Shown: piece after piece, positions 1 through 5,462 of the stretch | Layout: each line of letters opens with the position of its first letter | Position numbering within the stretch: the first letter of the stretch is position 1 | Assembly: GCA_017556845.1 (NCBI GenBank) | Contig: JAFYMA010000037.1 | Coordinates: forward strand, 1 to 5,768 | Reading direction: 5' to 3' | From: Clostridia bacterium | GTDB taxonomy: Bacteria > Bacillota > Clostridia > Oscillospirales > CAG-272 | Length of the DNA stretch: 5,768 nt | Made by a program: the position numbers and the translations under genes | The notes under the pieces: model-generated | Told to the model about the DNA's origin: nothing | Database searches by the model: none | The model's input: the letters and a program-made list of their open reading frames with translations, nothing else

Positions 1-40
1 AATCTTTTTTTATCTTTTACTAACATTTTTATCCAACTTC

Positions 41-69
41 ATTGTATCATATATTATCTCTTTTGTCAA
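41..69 (-). promoter_or_regulatory. Sigma-A-type promoter reading out of the left edge
   Basis: On the minus strand there is a perfect -35 hexamer TTGACA (64-69), a 17-nt spacer and a -10 TACAAT (41-46) preceded by TG one base upstream (extended -10). Transcription would start near position 34 and run leftwards. The promoter lies beyond the terminator of the hyd operon, so it most likely drives a separate minus-strand gene whose body is outside the window. An ATG at 26-24 (minus strand) is open to the edge but has no convincing ribosome binding site, so I do not call it a gene. Confidence 0.7.
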
Positions 70-94
70 GAGATTTTGTTATTTTATGACAAAA
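61..94. repeat. Inverted repeat overlapping the left-edge promoter (candidate operator)
   Basis: TTTTGTCA (61-68) and TGACAAAA (87-94) are perfect 8-bp inverted repeats separated by 18 nt. A second, overlapping pair is ATTTTGT (73-79) with ACAAAAT (89-95), separated by 9 nt. The left arm shares five bases with the minus-strand -35 box (64-69), a position typical of a repressor site. The DNA is very AT-rich, so chance is a real alternative, and no regulator family can be named from the sequence. Confidence 0.35.
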
Positions 95-138
95 TATCTA
101 TTTAAAAATAATTGTTCCGATTTTTTATTCGTATACAC

Positions 139-172
139 AAAAAAACGCCCGATCATACGTGACCGAGCGTTT
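139..172 (-). terminator. Intrinsic terminator of the hyd operon
   Basis: On the minus strand, just after the hydF stop codon, a 13-bp stem (160-172 pairs with 143-155, two G-U wobbles, G+C-rich core) closes a 4-nt loop (156-159). It runs directly into seven T residues (positions 145 down to 139), the outermost three of which also pair as part of the stem. This is a textbook rho-independent terminator about 6 nt past the hydF stop, and it marks the end of the operon. Confidence 0.92.
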
Positions 173-178
173 GTATTA

Positions 179-1372
179 TTAAAATTTATCGACCTTTATA
201 TCGGAAAAAACCTTTAAACTACGTCTTAAAATTCCGTTCATCTCGGCAATAGCTACTCCGTAATTGACCATAGGCACGCCGTTTTGCTCCGCTGTTGCCA
301 TACGGTAATGCATTTCCTTTTGATTGAGCATACAACCGCCGCAATGCACAACGAGTGATATACCAGAAAGATCATCGGGAAATTCGCCGCCTCTTGAGAA
401 AACGAAGTTCAATTCCTTTTTCGTAAAGCTCCGCATCATATTCGGTATTTTTACGCTTCCAATGTCCTTGCAGCTTCTTCTGTGAGTACAACCCTCTGAA
501 ATAAGAACGGTATCTCCGTCATTAAGGGAATGTATTTTCATAGCACCGTCTACAAGCGTCTGCAATTCGCCCTTATACCTTGCGAACAATATCGAAAACG
601 ACGTTAGAGGAATATCGTCAGGCACGATAGAGGCAACCTTTCCGAACACCTGCGAATCCGTTATTACGATGTCGGGCGGTGATTCCATACATTCGAGCAT
701 TTTTGATAGCTGCTCAGGCTGACAGCATATACAAGCACCGTGTGCATCGAGAATATCCCTTATCGTTTGCTGCTGTGGCAGTATTATTCTGCCCTTCGGC
801 GCCGCCTCGTCAATAGGCATAACGAGAAGTACTGTGGGATCATCACAAAGAATATCCGTAACGATACGCTTATTTTCAGTGCTTGATCTGTATACGCCGC
901 ATATTGCAGCCTTCAGCTCCTCTATGCCCTTTTTATCCCTTGCGCTGACTGCAATTCCGTCATCGTATACAACCGTTGACGCATCTGATTTATTATACGC
1001 CTTAACGTACGGGATATTTCTTTTTTCAAGCTCGCTTATCAGCGATATATCAAGCATTGACATACCCTTTTGCGCATCTATGACAACGACTGCAATATCG
1101 GTATACGCAAGCGTTCTTCTCGTCGTCTTTACACGCAATTCGCCAAGATCGCCTACGTCGTCAAATCCGGGGGTATCGACTATAACGACCGCACCGAGCG
1201 GCAAAAGCTCCATTGCTTTTTTCACGGGGTCAGTGGTCGTTCCGGGCGTATCTGACACAACAGAAACGCTTTGATCTGTCAACGCATTTACAAGGCTTGA
1301 TTTACCTGCGTTACGCATACCGAAAAAGCCGATAGTTATCCTTTCACCCGAGGGTGTTTCGTTTAGCTTCAT
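179..1372 (-). CDS. hydF: [FeFe]-hydrogenase maturation GTPase HydF
   Basis: HydF is the GTPase and FeS scaffold that receives the diiron precursor built with HydG and HydE and transfers it to apo-HydA in the cytoplasm. The 397-residue product has the N-terminal Era/TrmE-like GTPase domain: P-loop GMRNAGKS (18-25), Thr-rich G2 region (45-47), DTPG (66-69), NKSD (127-130) and SA (143-144). A middle dimerisation domain follows. The C-terminal cluster domain holds C295-x-H297 and, 45 residues later, H343-C344-x2-C347, the CxH...HCxxC signature that binds the [4Fe-4S] cluster. The length is normal for the family. The start MKLNETPSGERI matches the usual HydF N-terminus and has GAGG 6 nt upstream, overlapping the hydG stop codon. 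It is the last gene of the operon, 8 nt after hydG and just before a terminator. The middle domain has extra cysteines (C214, C216, C217, C228) whose role is unknown. Confidence 0.97.
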   Translation of the reverse strand: MKLNETPSGERITIGFFGMRNAGKSSLVNALTDQSVSVVSDTPGTTTDPVKKAMELLPLGAVVIVDTPGFDDVGDLGELRVKTTRRTLAYTDIAVVVIDAQKGMSMLDISLISELEKRNIPYVKAYNKSDASTVVYDDGIAVSARDKKGIEELKAAICGVYRSSTENKRIVTDILCDDPTVLLVMPIDEAAPKGRIILPQQQTIRDILDAHGACICCQPEQLSKMLECMESPPDIVITDSQVFGKVASIVPDDIPLTSFSILFARYKGELQTLVDGAMKIHSLNDGDTVLISEGCTHRRSCKDIGSVKIPNMMRSFTKKELNFVFSRGGEFPDDLSGISLVVHCGGCMLNQKEMHYRMATAEQNGVPMVNYGVAIAEMNGILRRSLKVFSDIKVDKF

Positions 1373-1378
1373 ATACTA

Positions 1379-1383
1379 CCTCA
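1379..1383 (-). promoter_or_regulatory. hydF ribosome binding site overlapping the hydG stop
   Basis: Minus-strand TGAGG: the TGA stop of hydG (1383-1381) shares bases with the GAGG Shine-Dalgarno (1382-1379), which sits 6 nt before the hydF ATG. Ribosomes finishing hydG would therefore end on the hydF initiation site, which implies translational coupling. Confidence 0.65.
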
Positions 1384-2829
1384 GAATCTGAAATCACGTC
1401 TGTTGGAATTTTTGATAGCTTCGATATTATCCTCTGCTATATTGCGGACCTTTTCCTTGGGAATACGCTCAAGCTCACGCTTTATCATTTCGTAGCCTGC
1501 TTTTTTCGTTTCGTCGCTTGCGTAATCCACGAGATATTCAGTAAGAGTCATCAGAGCATTCGGATGGCAGCAGTTAAGTATCTGACCTGTTTTGCACAGA
1601 CTCATAAATCTGTCGCCCGTTCTTCCCTCTCTGTAGCACGCCGTGCAGAATGACGGTATATGTCCGTTATCTATCAGCCAATGTACCACCTCATCAAGCG
1701 TTCTCTGATCGGAAACGTCAAACTGCTCTGTATCGTGAGGACGCTCCTGCGATGCATAACCGCCGACAGACGTGCGCGAGCCGCCGCTTACCTGTGATAC
1801 GCCTAAATTTAGCAGCTCTGAGCGTACCTGCTCTGACTCTCGCGTAGATATGATTATGCCCGTATACGGCACCGCAAGTCTTATGCAAGCCGTTATTTTT
1901 TTGAACATTTCATCGCTTATTGAATTATCGAAAGCATTAGGATCTATGTCAGATGCCTTCTTTATTCTCGGCACGCTTATCGTGTGCGGACCTACGCCGA
2001 ACGCAGCTTCGAGATGCTCTGCGTGCATAATGAGTCCTGCAAACTCATATTTATAAAGCTCCAGACCAAACAGAACGCCGAGTCCCACGTCGTCAATACC
2101 GCCCTGCATTGCTCTGTCGTGTGCCTCCGTGTGATAAGCGTAATCATGCTTGGGACCCGTTGGGTGAAGCTTAAGATAGCTTTCCTTATGATACGTTTCC
2201 TGAAACAGTATATACGTTCCTATTCCCGCATCACGCAGCTTTCTGTAATTTTCGACAGTCGTTGCGGCAATATTTACGTTTACTCTGCGTATCGCTCCGT
2301 TTTTATGGTTTACGCTGTATATCGTATTGATACATTCAAGAATGTATTCTATCGGGTTATTCACAGGGTCCTCGCCCGACTCTATTGCAAGACGCTTGTG
2401 TCCCATATCCTGAAGTGCTATGACCTCTGCTTTTACCTCTTCCTGTGTCAGCTTTTTTCTCGGTATCGTCTTGTTTTTAAGGTGATACGGGCAGTAAACG
2501 CATCCGTTCACGCAATAATTTGACAGATACAAGGGTGCGAATATTACTATTCTGTTACCGTAAAATGCGAGCTTTATCTCTTCTGCGACCTTATATATCT
2601 GCTGTATTTTTTCAGGTATCTCACACGCAAGGAGAACGGATGCCTCTCTGTGTGTAAGACCTGAGCAAACGTAGCCCGTCTCCGTTTTTTTCGGACGCGC
2701 CTTGTCGATAATACTGTCGATAAGCTCAACGTTATTTTTGTTTTCCTCTGCATATTGCAGAGTCGCTCTGATCTCGCCGTCGTTTATAAATTCTTCGGCC
2801 TTCATTGATCTTGGATCGTAGTTAAACAT
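1381..2829 (-). CDS. hydG: [FeFe]-hydrogenase maturation radical SAM tyrosine lyase HydG
   Basis: HydG is known to cleave tyrosine to p-cresol and dehydroglycine and to convert the latter to CO and CN-, delivered as an Fe(CO)2(CN)-cysteine synthon. The 482-residue product has the radical SAM CxxxCxxC motif at C106, C110 and C113 in a ThiH/BioB-like barrel, followed by the conserved ESGEDPVNNP (150-159), FQETYH (209-214) and MHAEHLE (268-274) segments. The C-terminus keeps the CX2CX22C motif (C395, C398, C421) that binds the auxiliary cluster where the synthon is assembled, so the enzyme looks fully functional. This motif separates it from ThiH. The start MFNYDPRSMKAEEFI fits the family N-terminus and has AAGGA about 9 nt upstream. 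It lies 57 nt after hydE and 8 nt before hydF, so all three are almost certainly on one transcript. Confidence 0.97.
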   Translation of the reverse strand: MFNYDPRSMKAEEFINDGEIRATLQYAEENKNNVELIDSIIDKARPKKTETGYVCSGLTHREASVLLACEIPEKIQQIYKVAEEIKLAFYGNRIVIFAPLYLSNYCVNGCVYCPYHLKNKTIPRKKLTQEEVKAEVIALQDMGHKRLAIESGEDPVNNPIEYILECINTIYSVNHKNGAIRRVNVNIAATTVENYRKLRDAGIGTYILFQETYHKESYLKLHPTGPKHDYAYHTEAHDRAMQGGIDDVGLGVLFGLELYKYEFAGLIMHAEHLEAAFGVGPHTISVPRIKKASDIDPNAFDNSISDEMFKKITACIRLAVPYTGIIISTRESEQVRSELLNLGVSQVSGGSRTSVGGYASQERPHDTEQFDVSDQRTLDEVVHWLIDNGHIPSFCTACYREGRTGDRFMSLCKTGQILNCCHPNALMTLTEYLVDYASDETKKAGYEMIKRELERIPKEKVRNIAEDNIEAIKNSNRRDFRF

Positions 2830-2886
2830 ATTTTCAATTCCTTTCTTGCAGGTCAGAAATATCTTCCCTGTCAGATAAATTATTTT

Positions 2887-3948
2887 TCAGTTAAGGTTCA
2901 CGGAAGGGTGATCGCCGCGCTGTCCGGTCGCTTCAAAGCCGATCTCCGCCATTGATGCCATAAGCTCTGCAATTCCCTCTGCCGCCTCGCACCCCGTAAA
3001 TGACTTTCCGTTATACAGCATATACTTTTCCCGTACCGATGCAGGTGAGAGGTTGGGCATTATTACGTTTGCCCCGTGCAGTATTCCGTTTTCTCTGCCG
3101 CCGCTGCCGACGGAATTAAGCGCAGTCGTTGACGGAAGAAGTATATCGGGGTGAATAAGTCTTACAACGGACAAAAGATAACATGTAAGAGCGCTTGCGT
3201 GCGGCATTATACAAAACGAGCCGAACGGCGTTTCGCTATGCGGTATAAAAGGACCTATTCCGCACATTTCGGGCTTGAATTCTTCAATAAATTTAAGATC
3301 CTTTGCTATATGCTCCTCGGTCTGAAACGGTGAGCCTACCATAAATCCGCATCCGACCTGAAAGCCCTCGTCCCGCAGATTGTTCAGACATTTCATTCTG
3401 TCATCAAACGACATACTCTTCGGATGAAGCATACCGTAGTGGTCCTTATCAGCCGTTTCGTGACGCAGAAGATACCTGTCTGCTCCCGCTGATCGCAACG
3501 CTCTGTAGCTTTCACGGCTTCTTTCGCCGAGCGACAGAGTGACCGCCGCATCAGGATAAAGGCTTTTTATATCTGATATGATACTGCACAGTCTGTCATC
3601 TGTGAAATATCCGTCCTCGCCGCCCTGCAAAACGAACGTCCGCAGTCCGAGAGAATATCCCATTTTACAACAAGAGAGTATCTGCTCCTTGTCAAGACGG
3701 TATCTTTCGCACAGTGAATTGCTTTTTCTTATTCCGCAGTAATAGCAGTCATTTTTACATATGTTTGATATTTCGATAAGCCCGCGCAAATACACCTTAT
3801 TGCCAAATACTGCCCTGCGCGCCTTGTCTGCATACACCCTTATGATGCCGTCGGTTTCTTCGCAGTAGCCGTGGATCAATTCAAGATATTCACCGTAGCT
3901 GAGCGAATGCTCGCTTGCAAGCTTTTCTATCAACGCAACAGCCTGCAT
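2887..3948 (-). CDS. hydE: [FeFe]-hydrogenase maturation radical SAM protein HydE
   Basis: HydE is the second radical SAM enzyme of H-cluster maturation. Family knowledge places it after HydG, acting on the Fe(CO)2(CN)-cysteine synthon on the way to the diiron precursor loaded on HydF. The 353-residue product carries the CxxxCxxC motif at C64, C68 and C71. It also has family-typical segments VLQGGEDG (106-113), LRHETADKDHY (161-171), GCGFMVGSPFQT (199-210), GIGPFIPHSETPFG (230-243) and GANVIMPNLSP (292-302). The region that holds the optional second [4Fe-4S] cluster in some HydE proteins has only C320 here, so that CX7CX2C cluster is probably absent. That cluster is known to be dispensable. 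The ATG follows the stop of the upstream gene by 1 nt, with GAGG 6 nt upstream inside the end of that gene, so translation is probably coupled. Length is normal. Confidence 0.96.
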   Translation of the reverse strand: MQAVALIEKLASEHSLSYGEYLELIHGYCEETDGIIRVYADKARRAVFGNKVYLRGLIEISNICKNDCYYCGIRKSNSLCERYRLDKEQILSCCKMGYSLGLRTFVLQGGEDGYFTDDRLCSIISDIKSLYPDAAVTLSLGERSRESYRALRSAGADRYLLRHETADKDHYGMLHPKSMSFDDRMKCLNNLRDEGFQVGCGFMVGSPFQTEEHIAKDLKFIEEFKPEMCGIGPFIPHSETPFGSFCIMPHASALTCYLLSVVRLIHPDILLPSTTALNSVGSGGRENGILHGANVIMPNLSPASVREKYMLYNGKSFTGCEAAEGIAELMASMAEIGFEATGQRGDHPSVNLN

Positions 3949-3949
3949 A

Positions 3950-4195
3950 TTATACCTCAGAATAAGCCGTTTTTACGCTTACGGAATTCAGCCTGCCGAT
4001 CTTTCCCGCAAGAGCAGACGTTACATCCTGCGGGGCATCAAGCGCCACGCTTATGATATTGATCCCCTTTGCTCTGTACGGAATTCCCATCCTGCCGATT
4101 ATATGATCGGCGTAATCGTGCAAAAGTGCATTTACAGCCTCTGCGGCGTTATTATTTTCAACGATAATACTCATTACAGCAACACGCGTTTCCAT
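3950..4195 (-). CDS. TM1266-family putative iron-only hydrogenase system regulator
   Basis: A small 81-residue cytoplasmic protein that matches the TM1266 family, commonly found beside hydEFG and suspected, without firm proof, to regulate the [FeFe]-hydrogenase system. What can be seen: an N-terminal beta-strand segment (METRVAVMSIIVE), the helix-forming stretch AAEAVNALLHDYADHI (17-32), the central GRMGIPYRAKGINIISVAL (34-52), and a C-terminal KIGRLNSVSVKTAYSEV. This order fits the small ACT/ferredoxin-like fold reported for the family. There are no cysteines, no helix-turn-helix and no membrane segment, so it does not look like a classic DNA-binding repressor or an FeS sensor. First gene of the hyd operon, preceded by its own promoter; its stop is 1 nt before hydE. 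The start is fixed by a strong GAGGAG 6 nt upstream. Met8 is the alternative start but lacks such a site. Confidence 0.88.
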   Translation of the reverse strand: METRVAVMSIIVENNNAAEAVNALLHDYADHIIGRMGIPYRAKGINIISVALDAPQDVTSALAGKIGRLNSVSVKTAYSEV

Positions 4196-4201
4196 AAATT
4201 A

Positions 4202-4207
4202 CTCCTC
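4202..4207 (-). promoter_or_regulatory. Strong ribosome binding site of the TM1266-type gene
   Basis: Minus-strand GAGGAG with a 6-nt spacer to the ATG at 4195. It is the best Shine-Dalgarno in the hyd operon and favours Met1 over the internal Met8. Confidence 0.75.
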
Positions 4208-4255
4208 TTACCACGGTTTTTAAGCATTATGTGATATTTTTATATCCGTACTATT

Positions 4256-4284
4256 ATTATGTCACGTTTTTATGAATTTTTCAA
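4256..4284 (-). promoter_or_regulatory. Promoter of the hyd maturation operon
   Basis: On the minus strand: -35 TTGAAA (4279-4284, 5 of 6 to consensus), 17-nt spacer, -10 CATAAT (4256-4261, 5 of 6) with TG one base upstream (extended -10). The predicted start near 4249 gives a leader of roughly 54 nt before the TM1266-type gene. A small inverted repeat (GATAT 4233-4237, ATATC 4242-4246, 4-nt loop) lies at the start of that leader and may be chance. Confidence 0.65.
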
Positions 4285-4314
4285 TCAAATATTGATCAAA
4301 TTTAGGTATTGATT
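4283..4314. repeat. Group of TTGAT/ATCAA half-sites between divergent promoters
   Basis: Within about 30 bp lie ATCAAAT at 4284-4290 and again at 4295-4301 (11 bp apart, about one helical turn), the palindrome TTGATCAA at 4292-4299, and a further ATTGAT at 4308-4313. ATCAA (4284-4288) and TTGAT (4292-4296) form an inverted pair with 3 nt between. The group touches the -35 boxes of both promoters, as a shared operator would. Spacing does not fit the FNR/CRP box (TTGAT-N4-ATCAA), nor does the sequence fit a Rex site, so the binding protein is unknown. Base composition is AT-rich and chance is possible. Confidence 0.35.
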
Positions 4315-4337
4315 TTTTCTTTGCAATATAGTATAAT
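4309..4337 (+). promoter_or_regulatory. Promoter of the phosphatase-phosphodiesterase operon
   Basis: -35 TTGATT (4309-4314, 4 of 6), 17-nt spacer, perfect -10 TATAAT (4332-4337). Start of transcription is expected near 4344, about 40 nt before the phosphatase ATG. It is divergent from the hyd operon promoter, with the two -35 boxes only 24 bp apart. Confidence 0.7.
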
Positions 4338-4384
4338 ATAAAGGAATGTATTTTCAAAATCAAACCGCGAAAGGCAAATAAGAT

Positions 4385-4852
4385 ATGAAAAAAATTATGT
4401 TTGTGTGCTACGGCAACATATGCCGTTCACCGACAGCCGAATTTGTTTTCAAGGATATAGTAAAAAGGCACGGTATGCAAAATGAGTTTTATATAGCTTC
4501 ATCCGCAACGTCAACGGATGAGCTTGGAAACGGAGTTTACCGTCCGTCAAAAGAGGAAATGCAAAGACATGGCATTGACTGCTCGGGCAAATATTCCGTA
4601 CAGCTTAAGCGTTCAGACTACGAAAGCTACGATCTTTTTATCGGAATGGATTCAGCGAATATCAGAAGCATGCGTATAATACTCGGTCAGGACAATGACG
4701 GAAAGATAAAAAGGCTGATGGATTATACAGACAAGGGTACGGACGTCAGCGACCCGTGGTACACACGCCGCTTCGATATAGCATATAACGATATATTACA
4801 GGGCTGTCAGGGACTTTTTTACGCTCTGACGGGTATTAAGGACGGAGAATAA
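4385..4852 (+). CDS. Low-molecular-weight protein tyrosine phosphatase family protein
   Basis: A cytoplasmic 155-residue phosphatase of the LMW-PTP/arsenate reductase-like family. The N-terminal P-loop has the signature C-x5-R-S: C8, Y9, G10, N11, I12, C13, R14, S15. C8 is the expected nucleophile and R14 binds phosphate. The catalytic acid is Asp123 in the DPW motif (123-125). Length and motif order are usual for the family. C13, five residues after the nucleophile, stands where eukaryotic LMW-PTPs have the cysteine that forms a protective disulfide under oxidation, so redox control is possible. The substrate is unknown: relatives act on phosphotyrosine (kinases, exopolysaccharide systems) or phosphoarginine, and no partner kinase or polysaccharide gene is visible here. 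AAAGG lies 10 nt before the ATG, a modest ribosome binding site. It is followed after 2 nt by the YfcE-type gene, which indicates an operon. Confidence 0.92.
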   Translation: MKKIMFVCYGNICRSPTAEFVFKDIVKRHGMQNEFYIASSATSTDELGNGVYRPSKEEMQRHGIDCSGKYSVQLKRSDYESYDLFIGMDSANIRSMRIILGQDNDGKIKRLMDYTDKGTDVSDPWYTRRFDIAYNDILQGCQGLFYALTGIKDGE

Positions 4853-4854
4853 AT

Positions 4855-5400
4855 ATGAAATGGTTTATAGCATCAGACATTCACGGATCAGCTGAATACT
4901 GCCGTATGCTTTTAGACGCATACAAAAACGAAAGGGCTGACAAATTACTGCTTTTGGGTGATATACTTTACCACGGTCCGCGCAACGATCTTCCCGCACT
5001 TTACGAGCCGAAGCGGGTCATAGAAATGCTTAACGGCATAAAAGACGATATACTGTGCGTAAGGGGTAATTGCGACTCCGAGGTGGATCAGATGGTTCTT
5101 CAATTTCCAATTATGGCAGATTACGCCGTTATCACATACGGAAAAAGGCTGATATTTGCAACGCACGGAGACGTATACAACAGCAACTCGCTTTTGCCTA
5201 TGAAGAAAGACGATATATTGCTCCACGGTCATACTCACGTGCCTGCAAAAAAGATATTCGACGATCACATTTATTTAAATCCCGGCTCTGTATCCATTCC
5301 TAAGAACGATTCGGATCACAGCTATATGACGTTTGAAAACGGTGTATTCATATGGAAAACACTTTCGGGCGAGCAATACGATATATTCGTTATCGAATGA
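4855..5400 (+). CDS. yfcE: YfcE-family metallophosphodiesterase
   Basis: A 181-residue calcineurin-like phosphoesterase closely matching the length (about 184 aa) and layout of Escherichia coli YfcE, which hydrolyses phosphodiester model substrates with two metal ions, usually Mn2+. The metal ligands are all visible: D8-x-H10 (DIH), G35-D36, G71-N72-C73-D74 (GNCD), H104-G105, and G125-H126-T127-H128 (GHTH). The segment LNPGSVSIPK (141-150) is also typical. There is no signal peptide or membrane segment, so it acts in the cytoplasm. The natural substrate is not known. The start has GGAG (4844-4847) 7 nt upstream, inside the last codons of the phosphatase gene, and the genes are 2 nt apart, so translational coupling is likely. 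The pairing of a tyrosine phosphatase with a phosphodiesterase may be only operon convenience. Confidence 0.93.
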   Translation: MKWFIASDIHGSAEYCRMLLDAYKNERADKLLLLGDILYHGPRNDLPALYEPKRVIEMLNGIKDDILCVRGNCDSEVDQMVLQFPIMADYAVITYGKRLIFATHGDVYNSNSLLPMKKDDILLHGHTHVPAKKIFDDHIYLNPGSVSIPKNDSDHSYMTFENGVFIWKTLSGEQYDIFVIE

Positions 5401-5450
5401 TTTAAAAAAGAATAATTCTCTTTCGGTGCGGCAATACTTTCAAAAAAACG

Positions 5451-5456
5451 AAGGAG
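5451..5456 (+). promoter_or_regulatory. Ribosome binding site of the alcohol dehydrogenase gene
   Basis: AAGGAG with a 6-nt spacer fixes the ATG at 5463. In the 50 bases between the yfcE stop and this site I see neither a G+C-rich terminator hairpin nor a convincing promoter, so read-through from the upstream operon is possible. Confidence 0.8.
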
Positions 5457-5462
5457 ATTGCT

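Larger units (their letters stand above)
1..138. other. AT-rich non-coding region beyond the hyd terminator
   Basis: No supported gene. Apart from the outward promoter and its inverted repeat, positions 96-138 show only A/T-rich sequence with no motif I can name. Confidence 0.6.

Noticed and set aside
834..1274. Plus-strand open frame of 146 codons
   Set aside because: Lies wholly antisense to the conserved GTPase domain of hydF, has low-complexity Ser-rich composition and no ribosome binding site.
1984..2523. Plus-strand open frame of 179 codons
   Set aside because: Antisense to the most conserved part of hydG; the translation resembles no known family and has no start signal.
2830..2886. 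Possible hidden RNA or hairpin in the 57-nt hydE-hydG gap
   Set aside because: Only a weak near-repeat (CTGACAGG/CTGACCTG) and 4-bp pairings are visible; nothing beyond the hydG ribosome binding site is supported.
4292..4299. TTGATCAA as an FNR/CRP binding site
   Set aside because: The half-sites overlap instead of being separated by four bases as in TTGAT-N4-ATCAA, so the family assignment is not supported.
4945..5268. Minus-strand open frame of 107 codons
   Set aside because: Antisense to yfcE, whose metal-binding motifs are intact across the same stretch.
5401..5420. Short palindrome AGAATAATTCT after yfcE as a terminator
   Set aside because: Only 5 bp per arm with a 1-nt centre, no G+C in the core beyond one pair and no T-run; it cannot form a stable terminator hairpin.
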